64,000 bases of DNA from Trichoplax adhaerens. Lineage: Eukaryota; Placozoa; Uniplacotomia; Trichoplacea; Trichoplacidae. Under the pieces are notes generated by a model. The model made no database searches and was not told where the DNA came from. It saw only the letters and a list, made by a program, of their open reading frames with translations. Below are positions 1 to 17,636 of this stretch, one piece after another. Position 1 is the stretch's first letter, and every line of letters starts with the position of its first letter. A program made the translations under genes and the position numbers. The stretch lies in NCBI RefSeq assembly GCF_000150275.1, contig NW_002060944.1, positions 5,989,102 to 6,053,101 of the forward strand, written 5' to 3'.

Positions 1-1013
1 ACTGTAGCTGGCAGTGGATACAGTACTGTATTGTATTCAGTAGTTCGGCATTTTTTACTGGTATTACTGCGCAAATGTTACCTACAGACTACAGTACTGT
101 ACAGTACTGCCAAAAGGTTTTACTATTAATAACGGCAGCATAGTAAGCATAATCGATCCATTCGATCAGAATACTGTACTGTACTGTGGACTGATTTGAA
201 CGAGTGATGGATGGACCGACTGATGAACTCCCACATTTGTTCGACCTGGGAAAGGTTCGGTTCAGATGGACGGACGTTTCTTACCCAAAGGAGGCTGTCA
301 ATATTGAAAAATGACTAGTTACACTTAGTATGGATCTTCCATATCTGTTTTCCACATCCACTGGTACTAATTCAAATAACATTTACGATCTTACATAGCT
401 ATTTCCTAGAAAAACTCAAAAGTAAGAAGATGGTACAGTATGACATAGTATTTGCTGACCAGCTTACATACTGTACTATACACTGTACAGTGTATGCCAT
501 AATACCAATCAATTTTATAGTTGTGTAATGTACCAGGGACGGCCGTGAAATTTTTTAACTGTGAGTCAGTTTTATAGTGTGACTTGGCAGGGGAGACAGG
601 GACTTCCGGGGTAGCAGTGAGTGGAATCCCACTCATGGCCATGGGTCGAGTAGTCCTACTGTACAGTACAGTAGTCCCTGACTGGACGCACAGTACGCTA
701 CAGTACATTGTATTCTGTATCACAATTAGCGAGCAATCGACGTACTGTACTGTAATGCCTGTTAATGCTGTGGTTTGCAAAGAAGTTGAAAGGAACGAGA
801 AAGATTTTTGGACCTGTTGTTATCGCAATAACGACCGAATAATAACGGTAAGAAACGTCAGTGAGGGTCTTACGTTAACTATGATATGCACTATAAGCAT
901 GCTGTAGTGCGAAACATCAATCCTACAGTTGTATTTGGTTCACTGATACAGTCACTGTCTAGAAAACAAGTACAGTAATTTGGATTCTCGGTCGTTGAGT
1001 GGCTGCTTGTGAT
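1..1013. repeat. Intergenic region with (TACTG)n/(CAGTA)n clusters
   Basis: No convincing gene. Short runs of the pentamer TACTG and its complement recur near 40-180, 440-500, 655-760 and 970. They lengthen open frames on both strands, because the pentamer has no stop codon in any of the six frames. The last part is presumably the promoter and 5' UTR of the polymerase gene downstream. Confidence 0.6.
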
Positions 1014-2980
1014 ATGGAAGAGCAACGCACTAGCACTTATTGCACTGTTTATATGGATGATGATAATCTTGACGATAACACTTGTGATGCAAGCAGTAGT
1101 GTTGATAATGGAATAGGTGATTCTATCGCTGACTGGGCAACTATCACATTGCAGCCAGACTTGAAAGATGAAGAAGAAAAGCATTTAAGCAAGTCATGTT
1201 ATGGCCATAACAGAACAATTATTCATTTAGATATTGATTGTTTTTATGCTCAAGTCGAAATGGCTAAAAATAGCAGTTTACGAAATAAACCGGTTGGTAT
1301 ACGTCAAAAACATATCATTGTCACTTCCAACTATCCTGCCAGAGAACGGGGCGTTGGCAAGCTAATTCCTTTAACTAAAGCCTTGGAAAAATGTCCTGAT
1401 TTAATAGTAATTAATGGTGAAGATCTAACGGAGTATCGAGAAGTCAGTTTTAAGGTCACTGATTACCTGAAGAAGTTCTCTACTAAAGTTCATAGGCTAG
1501 GATTTGATGAGAATTACATCGATGTTACTGAGCTCGTCCAGTGCAGACTTAATCAATTTCAAGGTAGGTTGTGTAAAAGCACAGTAGCTGCTAGCTACAG
1601 TACTCTAGCCAGACAATAATGATTATAATGTACGTGTACTGTATTACTAAGTGCATCTAAGCTATACTGTAGACTGCTAGTTTTAGGGCTTCAAAACCAA
1701 TAGTTAAATCAAATTAATTAATCAGAATATATATCAGGCATACACGACATAAAATGTTCGAATTGTACATTATTTATGAAACTTGATTGTAATCATTGCA
1801 TATAGATCGCACCGAAGACCTACAATCTTTACAAGTTGTAGGGTACTTATATCAGAACAGTAACACGGTTAAAGCACAGGCTTGTGATTGCAATTGCCGA
1901 TTACGAATGATAATTGGCTCGCAAATTGCGGCTGAAATGCGCCAAGGACTGTGGAATGTTTTCAGCTTGACATCAAGCGGTGGTATCGCCCACAACAAGA
2001 TGTTATCTAAAATCGTATCTGGTTTGCATAAACCAAATTTACAAACCGCTATCTACCCTGAAGATACTCTCGATTTGCTTCACTCTCTGGAGTTAAGAAA
2101 AATTGCTGGTATTGGTAGTGCAACGAATAACAAGTTACAATCTGTTGGTATTACAACAGTTAAAGAACTGTCCACTCTACCGTTAGCTGTATTAAAGACA
2201 CATTTTCCAACCCCTCAAGCCTGTACGCTATTTCAATGGTGCAAAGGTATTGATGATAGTGATGTCGTTGCCGCTACAAAGCCAAAATCGATTGGAGTAG
2301 AAGATTCCTTTTCTAGGTGCTGTACGATGATAGCTAGTAAAAAGAGAATATCTGATTTAATAAGGCATCTTTTATCACGCTTGGTCGATGGATGTGAACA
2401 CCCTCAAACAGTCAAATTAACTATTATTAAGCATGATAGATCATCCTATAAGAGAGAATCGAAGCAGTGCAGTGTTCCTAGCACGTTTTATTCGACTAAA
2501 GACACCGACAAAAAGTGTAGTATTATCCTTGACCTAATGATGAATCTATTACGTAAATTAGTTGACATACATAAACCGTTTCGCCTTAGACTCTTTGGTG
2601 TCACATTTACAAATTTTAAAGATAAGCCACCGGTAGCATCGTTGGATATCTCCAGCTACTTAGACCGGTCTAAATCGAAAAAACACGATCCATTAGTAAA
2701 GAAGCCCTTAATGACTGCAGTTCCTATAGTATGCGACAACAATTATAATCAAGTGCCCAGTCATAGTGATAAAGATAGTCAAAACTTGCTGGAACACGAT
2801 AAGACTATTCCGGAAGACATCGATCTTGAGGTTTTCCATCAGTTGCCTCAACAAATGAAAGACGAACTGCTTAACGAATGGAGAAAGCATAATCTCACCA
2901 ATACTAGTCCTTCCAGAACTTTTTCACCCAAGCGAAAGAAAGAAAGTACGATTTTGCACTACTTTAATCGATCCCACTGA
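1014..2980 (+). CDS. POLI: DNA polymerase iota (Y-family translesion polymerase)
   Basis: Two exons, 1014-1563 and 1806-2980, joined in phase 1, encode 574 residues; human POLI is longer (about 715-740). I chose ATG 1014: the open frame extends upstream only to a GTG at 999. The Y-family palm is clear: metal-binding Asp73 in the motif HLDIDCFYAQVE and the Asp165-Glu166 pair in LGFDEN, the form typical of iota rather than eta or kappa. A helix-hairpin-helix thumb (GIGSATNNKL) and a little-finger domain follow. Near residue 521 lies one ubiquitin-binding UBM motif (DIDLEVFHQLPQQMKDELL); human iota has two. The tail ends in ESTILHYF, which resembles a PCNA-binding PIP box. The enzyme inserts nucleotides opposite damaged bases in the nucleus. 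It converges on the RSU1-like gene. Confidence 0.93.
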
Positions 2981-3851
2981 TCATTAATAGTACAGTACTA
3001 ACATTTTGCACATCTCTAAAGGAAGTTACCTACAGTTTTGCAACTACTGAAATTAATTTCATAATGTATGATATAAGAAACTAATAATAATCATATCATC
3101 GAACTTGTAAGTAATTCATAAAACTGCTTGAGATATGTGTATATACGTGTAATCATTTACGGTTGGCTATTTTTAAAATGAGTTCTATAAAAAATATAAG
3201 AAATTGAGATAGCTCCTTTAAAGCCTTGGCATTTTCAAAGTACTGTACTCTTAGGGTAACGACGCTAAGACATTTATCGAAGACGTTTTCTGTTAGAGCA
3301 AAAGATTGTGAACAGAAATATTTAATGGAATGATATTTATTTCACAAGTAGCATCATTATGCATTGTCCTCAGTGAATTACATACCAAGACCAAAGATAT
3401 ATAATGTAAATTCTAAAGAAAGTATTTATTCATATTGGTAGAATTTAAAAAATCATAGAAAGTTCATCATTGAATCAAAATTTACAATGATTTATTCTGA
3501 TCTCAAACAATTTCTAATAAAAACAACGCTAGCTGTGATAATCACCCAAGCATTACTTCATTTCAGTTCTCTGATTAATTCTGTAATGTACATGTTTACA
3601 TTAAGAAAAATTACTAAATAAAAATTGATATTTTTAAATACTTTTAATTTTCTTTTGAGAGCGACTTAATTTATGATCCAGTTCAATCTTAGGCGGAATG
3701 TCAGTAGCAGCCTGTTGTAGATGCCTACTATATAAACTAAGAGATCAAATTTGCGATTAAAGTTAACATCAAAAGCTTATTATGAAAAGAATACAACAGA
3801 TTTCAAGGATTATAGATAATATCAGTATATAGCCAAAATGACTTGTTCTTA
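2981..3851. other. Convergent intergenic 3' region
   Basis: AT-rich spacer between the 3' ends of the polymerase iota and RSU1-like genes. It presumably holds both 3' UTRs; AATAAA-like words occur near 3515 and 3617. I see no open frame with coding character and no tandem repeat. Confidence 0.5.
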
Positions 3852-5722
3852 CTATTTATAAGTATCTGACTTTAAATATTCCATTAACTTGTCTATGCCA
3901 TTGGCCAGCTGAGATGCAATGGGTTTTACATATGGGTTCTCGCTTAAGCGAATAACCCCGTTTGATATATTTAGTCCTAAGTCGGCTATTAGAATTAATA
4001 ACGCATAGATATTTAACTTTGAATGCGCAGTACTTAAAATGCAGTCAAATTTTTTGATAACTACCTAATGCGGGAGGTAGTACTGTCAAACGGTTCCCTT
4101 GCAAGTGTAACTCTTTCAAGTCTGATAAGTTTCCGATCTCATTTGGCAAGGAGATGGCATAGTTATCCCGTAAAACCAGCTAGGATAGTTAGTGTATTAT
4201 ACTTTATGCTTTGGTAGAATTCGAAATTATACAATGTATATATATACTGTACATAATAGCATAAAAACAGATAAAACATAGTAAAGATCGCTTACAATTT
4301 GCAAGCTCTTCAGCTTTCCAAATTCAGGAGGAACGTTTTCAATTTCATTATCACCAAGGTATAAAGCTCTAAGGGTAGCTAAATTAAAAGTTGGAAAGAA
4401 CTGAAAGTTAAGAGGTATAATTGGTGTACAATTGCACTTATAAAGTACTACATGAGCTGTTGTTACTATGGATTACGATAACGAACTCAGTAAAGAAAAG
4501 TTCGATGAGAAAGATTCATCGGTTAAACAGTTCGATGTCATATCCAAAATTTGCAGTGAAGGAAATACTCCAAATCCTCTTGGAAGAGTGGATAGTAGAT
4601 TGACCCTAATTTTGTAAGCATATTACGATTATTGAATGGCCAAATTTCTTTCAACTAGAACTCAAACCAATATGATTGTTCTGTCGAATGGAATTTCAAT
4701 ACTTACGATAAATTCAAGTATTTTAACTTTAGCAATTGGTTTATACATTCAGGCAGTTCCTACACAATACATTAAAAGTGCAATGTTACCGTCATGATTA
4801 CATGGACATGAATTAACTTTTAGTGCACTATGATAGCGTCAACTTTGATATGTTGAAAAGGGAGCGGAGATCGAGGATTATGCAAAATTATGAATTGACT
4901 GCGAAGGCGTACAAATAGACACTAAAGAAAAGGAAGATAAATCATCTACAATTCATACCTGAATTGCATTATTGCAAAGGATAAGACATTCCAAATTGGA
5001 AAGATCGCTTATCGCAGGAGGAATTGCTAAACAGGTGTAATTATCACAGTATAGAATAGGGTTAAATTTGGAATGACATTTGATGCTTACTGCACGAATA
5101 TGTCCATAATTTACTTAAAGTCAGATGCGAATAGGCTTAAGGTACGATTGAAAATTTACCGGAAATTTTATTGTGACTTAGCGTCAATGTAGTTAAATGG
5201 CGAAGTCGGTCTATGGATAACAAAAAGGAATTAATGAAGAAAATGACTTGTTCGATTACTTCAGAGTCCTTTTCCTATTACCTAGTTTCTAGTAAAGACG
5301 ACATACTCGTACAAGTAATCGTAACTGCTTTCGTTGTTATCCATTGTGATAACAATTACATACAGTACGCGTAGTATATCCATAATTTTTGATAATTTAA
5401 TTTACTGTAGTCAATGGACATGACTGGAGTTGAAGTATTTTCACAAACAGTAGAATTAAGCAAATAAAACATATGAAGCTAGGCTAAAATCGCAATATTG
5501 ATTTAATGCAATTTAAGGAGAATTGATTATACAGAGTAGTCATGCGCTAGAAATTCCAAATTGGTTACTGCATTGATATCGTACATATATCGGGGCCAAC
5601 TTACTCCAAGTGGGTAGATCAGTTAAATTAATTAAACCTCGATCGCATAAATCCAATTCCTTATGACCTTTGACTTTAGCCTCCTCAAGCAATTTCTTAA
5701 CATTTTTGTACGATCCTGCCAT
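3852..5722 (-). CDS. RSU1: Ras suppressor protein 1-like leucine-rich-repeat protein
   Basis: Eight exons on the minus strand (5722-5605, 5210-5160, 5026-4959, 4759-4707, 4605-4487, 4378-4296, 4179-4065, 3985-3852) sum to 741 nt, an exact 246-residue protein. ATG 5722 opens MAGSYKNVKKLLEEAKVKG, close to the vertebrate RSU1 N-terminus. Leucine-rich repeats follow in register, for example LTTLRALYLGDNEIENVPPE and LKELHLQGNRLTVLPPALG, and the C-terminal cap keeps the family pattern (ENPYVKPIA, then YLKSDTYK). It stops about 30 residues before human RSU1 (277 aa), so the basic tail is missing. RSU1 binds PINCH in the integrin-linked ILK-PINCH-parvin complex at cell-matrix adhesions. The donor of exon 5 is an unusual GTTCGT; homology across that junction supports it. 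Confidence 0.93.
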
Positions 5723-7963
5723 TGTTTGTGACGATAACAATGAATAGCAAAAAAGGATTGTAGTATAATTTATGATACTAGCATCCCAAAGTGGAAAATC
5801 CCTCTTAATCTACTTTTTGGATTGACTCGAGCAACGCCTTATTCACCAGTTCCCAATTTAAAGAACCAAGTTGGTACAGGAGGTCTAATGAACACTACAG
5901 TAGATCAATGTGTCAAGAAGGTGGAAGTGAGCAGCCGTGTTGTCGACGTGTTGTAAGAAGGAAGGGTTAAAGGTAGAGTACAGTCGTGAGTCGTAGAGGT
6001 CGGGCATTCAAAATCGCTGCATCCGCGCTTTCACTAACACTTGTACAGTACAGTCACACGGTGGTGCCGTGGAGACTAATAAGAGACCTTTACTACTACT
6101 TGTCAATCCGTAATAAGGCTGACCAATGATACTACAAGCAGGCCTAATAAAAAGTGCTATACGATTGATAGAAAACACTGGTAGTGACCAATGACAACAT
6201 CAAAATAATCTGTCATTCAATTTTGGAGGAGGAAGTCTGATACAGGTGGAGTACAGTTCAGCATTGTGCAATACAGTCTGACGGTAGTGTGGAGATAAAA
6301 AGAAAGGAAGTTTTTAAAAAAGTTCAAAAGTTTTTCTTCAACTTGGATGCTGTGACAGTGTAAAGTACTGTACGTACAATACGCCCCCCCCCCAAAAATT
6401 GACGTACAGTACAGTACAGTACAGTACAATACAGTATTCACATTGTAGTATTGTACTGTACAGTACATACTGTACAGTGTAATGTCGATTGTGAAAATAA
6501 ATAAATAAAAAAAAAAGAAAATGAACTGTCATCTATTCCCTTTGATAATTTTCATCTCGTATTTATGGTATCTTTCTGTCAAGTCTTGAAAAGAAGGTCA
6601 AGCGAACCGAGTAACCCCAATTAATATTTGAATATAATGACAGTGAATAATACACACTGGCTCACTATATACATGGCGAGTGTTGAAACGTGGTTCCATC
6701 TTTTTTTAGTCAGTTGCTAAGAACGCAGCTTTACGGAAGTAAGCTATATTTTATTTTTCTATCAGCCTTTGAATGAATCTTTCTCGCTTCAATGCTGGCA
6801 AAGTGATAGATACCCAGTTCGGACATGGATAGTTACCGCGCCGAGCAGCTTGATTAATCACTGATAATTATGCTTCTATATTGTATTACCCATCAACACT
6901 AGTAGCGAATTGTACTTGTTTACGTTTTTTAATGGTAGCTTGTCTATAGAATATCGATTCATACTAGCAACGCTGAATATATACAGTATACAATATACCT
7001 ACAGTAAAGTGGCAAATGAAATGTTTACAATTTTCAAAGTGCATTTCTACAGTACTGTGACCCTCGCTGACCCCGAGTATGATCCATGGGATAAATAGGG
7101 CAAGCAGTCGATTTACTACAGTGTATTGTACACTAGCTGAGTGTTGAGTGTACTGTACTGTACTGTACTGTACTGTACAGTGTTGAAGAAAAAGAAAGTT
7201 CAATGTGTACTGTAGTACTGTAATACTGTATACTGTTCTGTATGTTAGGGATCGTCGCGATTTTGATGACCTCTATGCTACAGACCGTCGGTGTGGGTCA
7301 GTCAATGGAATGAGCCTTTGACGTCTGCTTGAACAATAACCCCATTATTGCATCAGGCCAGAACTGAACCGACAGCACAGTGCATTACACATGAACTCAT
7401 TATCTCATTTCACAATATAATAATAGATGAAGTGGGAGTGGTTTTCAAAAGACCTTAAGGTCAGAATGACTCAGACGGTACAATGGAGTTCACGACCGAT
7501 GCCAGTACAGTTAGTACTGTACAGTGTACAGTGTACAGTGTACTGTAGTCTACAATATGGACTGTATAAATGCGCATACAGTACTGTACAATCGAATCTG
7601 TCATGTGTCGAGTATGGTCTCACATACAGCCATTGACTGACCATTGTACAAGTGCGTACGTACACTAATCAGTAGATTCACCTCTGCTATCACAATCGAT
7701 ATTTTGCTTCGGGTCAGGATTATTATCACCAAAGCCTGTGTTAAAAGTTCAAATTCTTCACTGAATTTGCCACTAGTCAGAGTTCCAAAAAGTCGGAGAG
7801 AACGCTGTAGTTGAAAGTAGTGAAACTACGCCTGGTTTTTTCAATCCTTATTGGGATTGACTATTTGTATTTCTACTGGGGGATCATTCATCAGTTGAGG
7901 ACAACGTTGCGCCTACGAAGAATAGTCAATATCTTAGAGAAGCAAGTGGCGACTTTAACGACC
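5723..7963. repeat. Intergenic region with dense pentamer repeats
   Basis: Spacer upstream of both the RSU1-like gene and SELENOO, so it should hold both promoters. Pentamer (TACTG/CAGTA) clusters lie at about 6040-6060, 6365-6480, 7120-7240 and 7500-7590; that near 7145-7185 is a near-perfect run of (TACTG) units ending in the inverted form. A C homopolymer sits at about 6383. Open frames here translate as monotonous YCTVL or QYSTV repeats and are not genes. Confidence 0.6.
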
Positions 7964-12953
<4,990 letters not shown>

Positions 12954-13997
12954 GTTGTCATTTATAGATTGACAACACTCACAAAAAGTTAAAATGACTG
13001 AAAAGATTTGTGCGATATTTGTAATATTTGTTTGTGTAAAAATTGTTGTATGTTAAATGACGCTTTATCTTTCAATCTACATTAGAAGACTGGATTTAGC
13101 TGAAAAATTTTCAACACGCACATTTATTACAATATAATGCCATGTCTATACTGGCATAAATATTCGGATTTTAATATTTACTGTTTCAATTTAGCTATAT
13201 TTACAAAACAGATGAATAATTGAATCTCACATTTGTCTATTTTTTAATGCCGGATAAAATGCGATAAAATTATTATATAATTAATATGTAAGCGTATTCA
13301 ATGCTTCAATATTATACATGAGTGAAGCATGTAGGTATACCGGTGGCATTATGCCGTCATTAAAGGATATGTAAAAAGCTCGTATATCCGCCTATACAGC
13401 ATAGACAAATAGTGATCGTACCGTAATGATTTTAGCGTAATAATTGGCAATGCCATATAAATCATTACTATATCACAAATTTGAATGGGTATGTTGGGTT
13501 TGCATTAATGTTATTTTTCCTAGATGATCAATATGCAATTATTCAATACTCGTATGTCGTTTAACAATTACAGTACAATAGTAATATAAACAACAACAGA
13601 TATGATTTAGTGTTTGTTTTAATCCTAAACTATTATTGTTCTCCAAGTGGATTAGAAATGTTGTATGCTTTCCTTGTTCATATCCAGTTGTGTGCTTTCT
13701 TATAAACTGGCAGGATAATCGTAATATACAGTATGCGAACCTACAAATAATTCTGAAGCATATGGTAGCAATGTTGACTTATTATCTGATTATAACTCCC
13801 TTTTTCAGAATGAATCAATTCCAAATAAAGATTAAAGTATAATTCTTGTTACACGTTGCTTTATTGATGGTTTACAAGCTAATACAGACAATCACTACTG
13901 TATACAACATACAAAAAACTTACAGTAAGCTCGCTACTTCATTTTCATATTTCCTCCTTTTTATACGGATTATTTTTGTAGTTTTAGTCAATCTACA
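12954..13997. other. Intergenic region between SELENOO and the UGT gene
   Basis: Apart from the SECIS candidate I see only AT-rich spacer. Two short open frames at about 13636-13842 and 13846-14055 lack coding character. The second overlaps the true UGT first exon out of frame. The UGT promoter should lie in the last few hundred bases. Confidence 0.45.
13045..13115 (+). promoter_or_regulatory. Candidate SECIS element in the SELENOO 3' UTR
   Basis: About 100 nt after the Sec codon. The 5' quartet strand ATGAC (13057-13061) faces TGA at 13101-13103. Helix II pairs GCTTTATC (13062-13069) with GATTTAGC (13093-13100), and above it TTTC (13070-13073) with GAAG (13085-13088). The apical loop starts with the expected AA (13074-13075), 12 nt after the quartet. 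Helix I below closes with GTTG (13045-13048) against CAAC (13112-13115). There are two T-T mismatches and a four-base bulge. I folded it by eye; it would recruit SBP2. Confidence 0.72.
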
Positions 13998-16900
13998 ATG
14001 GCAACATTTACACAAAAATATATTCGCTGTCTCCTTCTTATTGCATCACTTATGAACGTTGTGACAAGTATAAAAGTTGTTCTTTTACCGTCATTCGGCA
14101 CAAGTCATCTTCTAGTAATGGATACTATTGGAGCAGAGTTACAAAATCGCGGTCATGAGGTAACCATTTACTAATAACTGTTATTTAAATTACATCAACA
14201 AATTTAATATTTATTATATAGATTAGGTCATGTTAACATTAATAAATTATACTTTGGTTTCCTTGTAAAAATAAAATAAAGAACTTTTTCTCATAGCTCT
14301 GCGGCATTTCCTAATGTAGCTACTGAAAATAATACTATTAAAGAATAAAGCTATCGCAAAAAATAGCAATAATTTAAACATTCTCATCTTCAGACTGCCT
14401 AATTACTTTTTTACTATTGAAATTGATCATCACTTTACTATTATAACGTACATTTTAACTTTGTTGGATGTACGAGTGTTAGAAAAAGTATTTTATGATG
14501 TAATACCTTACAATACTTGCATGCCACAAATATACGGAAATATTCAATGGCTTTAAACATGCTTCAATTGCTTCTATTTATTGGTACGGTAGCTAAAAGA
14601 AAAGTAACTGCCAACAATATGTGATTAATAGTAAGATTTTTATAAGACTATACTTAAATCTGATCTTTTTGTCATTACAACTAAATGAAGAAGCTATAGT
14701 AGCATTTCGTTAGATCAGGATTTTAATGTATCAATACAGTAATATCAACTAATAAGGATTCGTATACACTGTACAAATAGAATACTGTTGTACATTGCAA
14801 GCATAATGACGAAATTTAGCCGCGCTTGTTTGTATAGCTTCATGCTAAGATTGATTTCATAGAAAAAAATTCACTAGTGAGAAGAATTAATAATAAATTA
14901 CCAACGAATAACCCACTACAGTACTTTGATATTCTGAACAGATTAATCTATTTTTCCAATGGCAATGATAAATGAACACAAATCTAGTATAATGTCGACA
15001 TACGGAGACGTAGCGTCTGATTTTCAATGGGAGTAGGATAGTAGTTGTCATTTATACTTACAGTATAAGTAATTGCTGTCATTTTCGCTACTTTGATAAA
15101 TAAATAGGCCGTAAGTTGTTTTCCATTTTTGTAATATAAATTAATTTAAAGAAATATTCTTTGATGACTTTGGTATTTTAATTTTAACTTTATTGACTTC
15201 TGTACTACTAATAAGGTAACACAGTCTCGTTATTAAACTCATAACCTCTTCACAACTTGAAATCATTGCATCTTAAGAATTTTTTCAGCATCCTTCTCTA
15301 ACTATCATTTGAATTTTTGATTTATAGGTCGTCATATTGGTTGAAGAGGAACAAGTAATTCCTTCAATTCGTACTGCCACGGCAACCTATGCAGTTAGTG
15401 ATCATTTCAGCGCTGCTGTAATTAATAATTTAACAGCAAGCACAAATAATTTCGAAGTTATTAAAAAAGTTATGGCATGGCAATCGCACTATTGTGATTG
15501 TGTATTAAGCCATAGTCAATTTCGTCGGCGATTTAGCCATTTCGATCTTATGATTGGTGATCGATCTTTACCATGCGCTTACATATTACCAGAAATACTT
15601 AATTTAACTTATGTCATAGTGTCCAGCGTTGGTCTTAATGCTCCTATGAGATTGATGAATAGCCCAAACCCGTTGGCTTATATACCACAATATGGAACAG
15701 GATACTCTGATAAGATGAATCTTTTACAACGTACTACCAATACTCTTGTATGGTGTGGCCATACTATTGCAAGCCATATTTTTGTTTATCGATTGATCGA
15801 AAAGCTAAGGCAAGAATATCATGTTGAAATTGATGCAAGTCAATTAAAATTGAAGCCTGCCCTAATGTTAATTTCAGCTGATTTTACCCTAGAATTTGCC
15901 CGACCACTTATGCCTAATGTTCAGTTGGTTGGACCTTTAACGCCACAGCCGCCATCAGCGTTACCCCATCACCTAGACGATTTCATTAGTAATGTTCGTC
16001 CTTATCAACGATTTGTCCTTGTCTCTCTAGGTAGTATATTTCAATTTAGCAATGATCAAGTTATGGTTGCTTATCGCAGTTTAAGTCGATTGCCCTTTAA
16101 AGTTATATGGAAGCATTCATCGAATTTATCAAATAATATTTCTAATGATCACATTCGAATTGAAAATTGGGTACCTCAAAATGATTTACTTGGTCATCCT
16201 AATATTGTAGCATTTATCACTCATTGTGGACCAAGTGGAATGTATGAGGGAGCTTACCATGGAGTTCCAATGATTGGATTACCTTATGTACCTGAACAAG
16301 AAACAAATTTAGTTCAGATCAGTCGGGCTGGCATTGGTATAGGTTTAAATTCTACCAATCTAACGACTGATAGTATTTATGACGCGGTGATGGAGGTAGT
16401 TAATAATCCGAGGTAAGATTTCACCATGCTTATCATTGCTTTAGATTGCTTATAATAACTTTAAAGTCTTAAGGTATCCTAAAGGTAATTAATATCGATG
16501 TAGTAAACGAAAAAGTATCTGTATTTATTCATTACAAGGTTATCATTTTCGGTAGTTGTGCTATGAACGGAAAGAAGTAGCCATTATAAGGCTGTTGCCA
16601 ATATCATGGAAATAATTCTGTGCTGTATTCCATTAGTTACTAGTATAAAAGATCTCACTCTTTCATTATAATTAATTATCAATACACTAATACGTACTAA
16701 TGAAGTTAAGCTACTTTATATAATGCGCTTATAATCCTGTACAGTATATGTGTAGTATATGAATACTCGTAAACTGTATATACAATAATTTATGCTATAT
16801 CGTGGAATAATCAGGAATCTAATCGCTGTTTCAGTTACGTGTATGAGTATTCTCAAATTGTTTCACTTTTAAAGTGTGATACTTCTATGCGTATACATTA

Positions 16901-17636
16901 GTAAACCTCAAAATATACCCTAATCCGCCTGATATTACGACAGTTGTGTTAATCAATTCACTAATTTAGTGTTATCAATCCATCACTGTAATCAATTAAT
17001 ATAACAGTGGTATTAGATACGATACTATAGCAAGCATTGTACAATATTATAACTATGGAGAGGAAGGCACTGTATCTTTTAAATGATGGAAATACTTTTA
17101 CACTGAACCCGTAATTACATGTCATACACTTTACTACTGTAATCAAAAGTTGTGTGCAAAATCTATGCGATTGTAATATATCCAACTTAATGAATTGGTG
17201 ATTATGGTTATATTGCAATTACACATATGATGGCCGTAAATTGTAACATTAAGGTTGTTCAAGTGTAGATGGAGAGAAAAGGTTTAAAAGAATCTCTACT
17301 TCCATATTGAATAATACAATTTATTATTCTATTTTGAAATTATTATTAAATTGTAGTTATAAGCAAAATGCAAGAAGAATTTCTAAGTTATTAAAAGGAA
17401 GGCCTCGAACGCCAAGACATGAAGCTGTTGATTGGATTGAGTATGTATATAAGACAAACGGAGCTCGACATTTACGACCACAGCAGTATCAAATTTCATT
17501 TTTTCAAGAATATATGCTTGATGTTGCTATTATTTTCTTATTTTTAATATACTGTAGTATTAAAATAATGAAATATTCGATTTGTATATTAACTTACTCC
17601 ACTTTAAGATTGAAACAATGGAAAAAATATTTGTAA
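13998..17636 (+). CDS. UDP-glucuronosyltransferase-like membrane glycosyltransferase
   Basis: Three exons, 13998-14159, 15328-16412 and 17357-17636, encode 508 residues, the usual UGT length (about 520-530). A signal peptide (residues 1-24) precedes the start of the acceptor domain, with catalytic-type His37 in FGTSHLL and Asp132 in FDLMIGDRS. The UDP-sugar signature runs from WVPQNDLLGHP (about 335) through FITHCGPSGMYEGAYHGVP to PEQETN (Glu377-Gln378). The usual HGG is HCG here (Cys354). A transmembrane helix at about 469-485 and a basic tail ending in KKYL follow; KKXX is the classic ER-retrieval signal. This predicts a type I ER enzyme with a lumenal active site that joins a sugar from a UDP-sugar to small lipophilic acceptors. 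The exact sugar and acceptor cannot be read. Intron 1 is over 1.1 kb, long for this window. Confidence 0.9.

Noticed and set aside
406-907. Overlapping open frames on both strands
   Set aside because: Both consist partly of TACTG/CAGTA units, which lack stops in all frames, and show no protein family or splice structure.
999-1013. GTG start for the polymerase iota frame
   Set aside because: Nuclear genes start at ATG; the in-frame ATG at 1014 is the sensible start.
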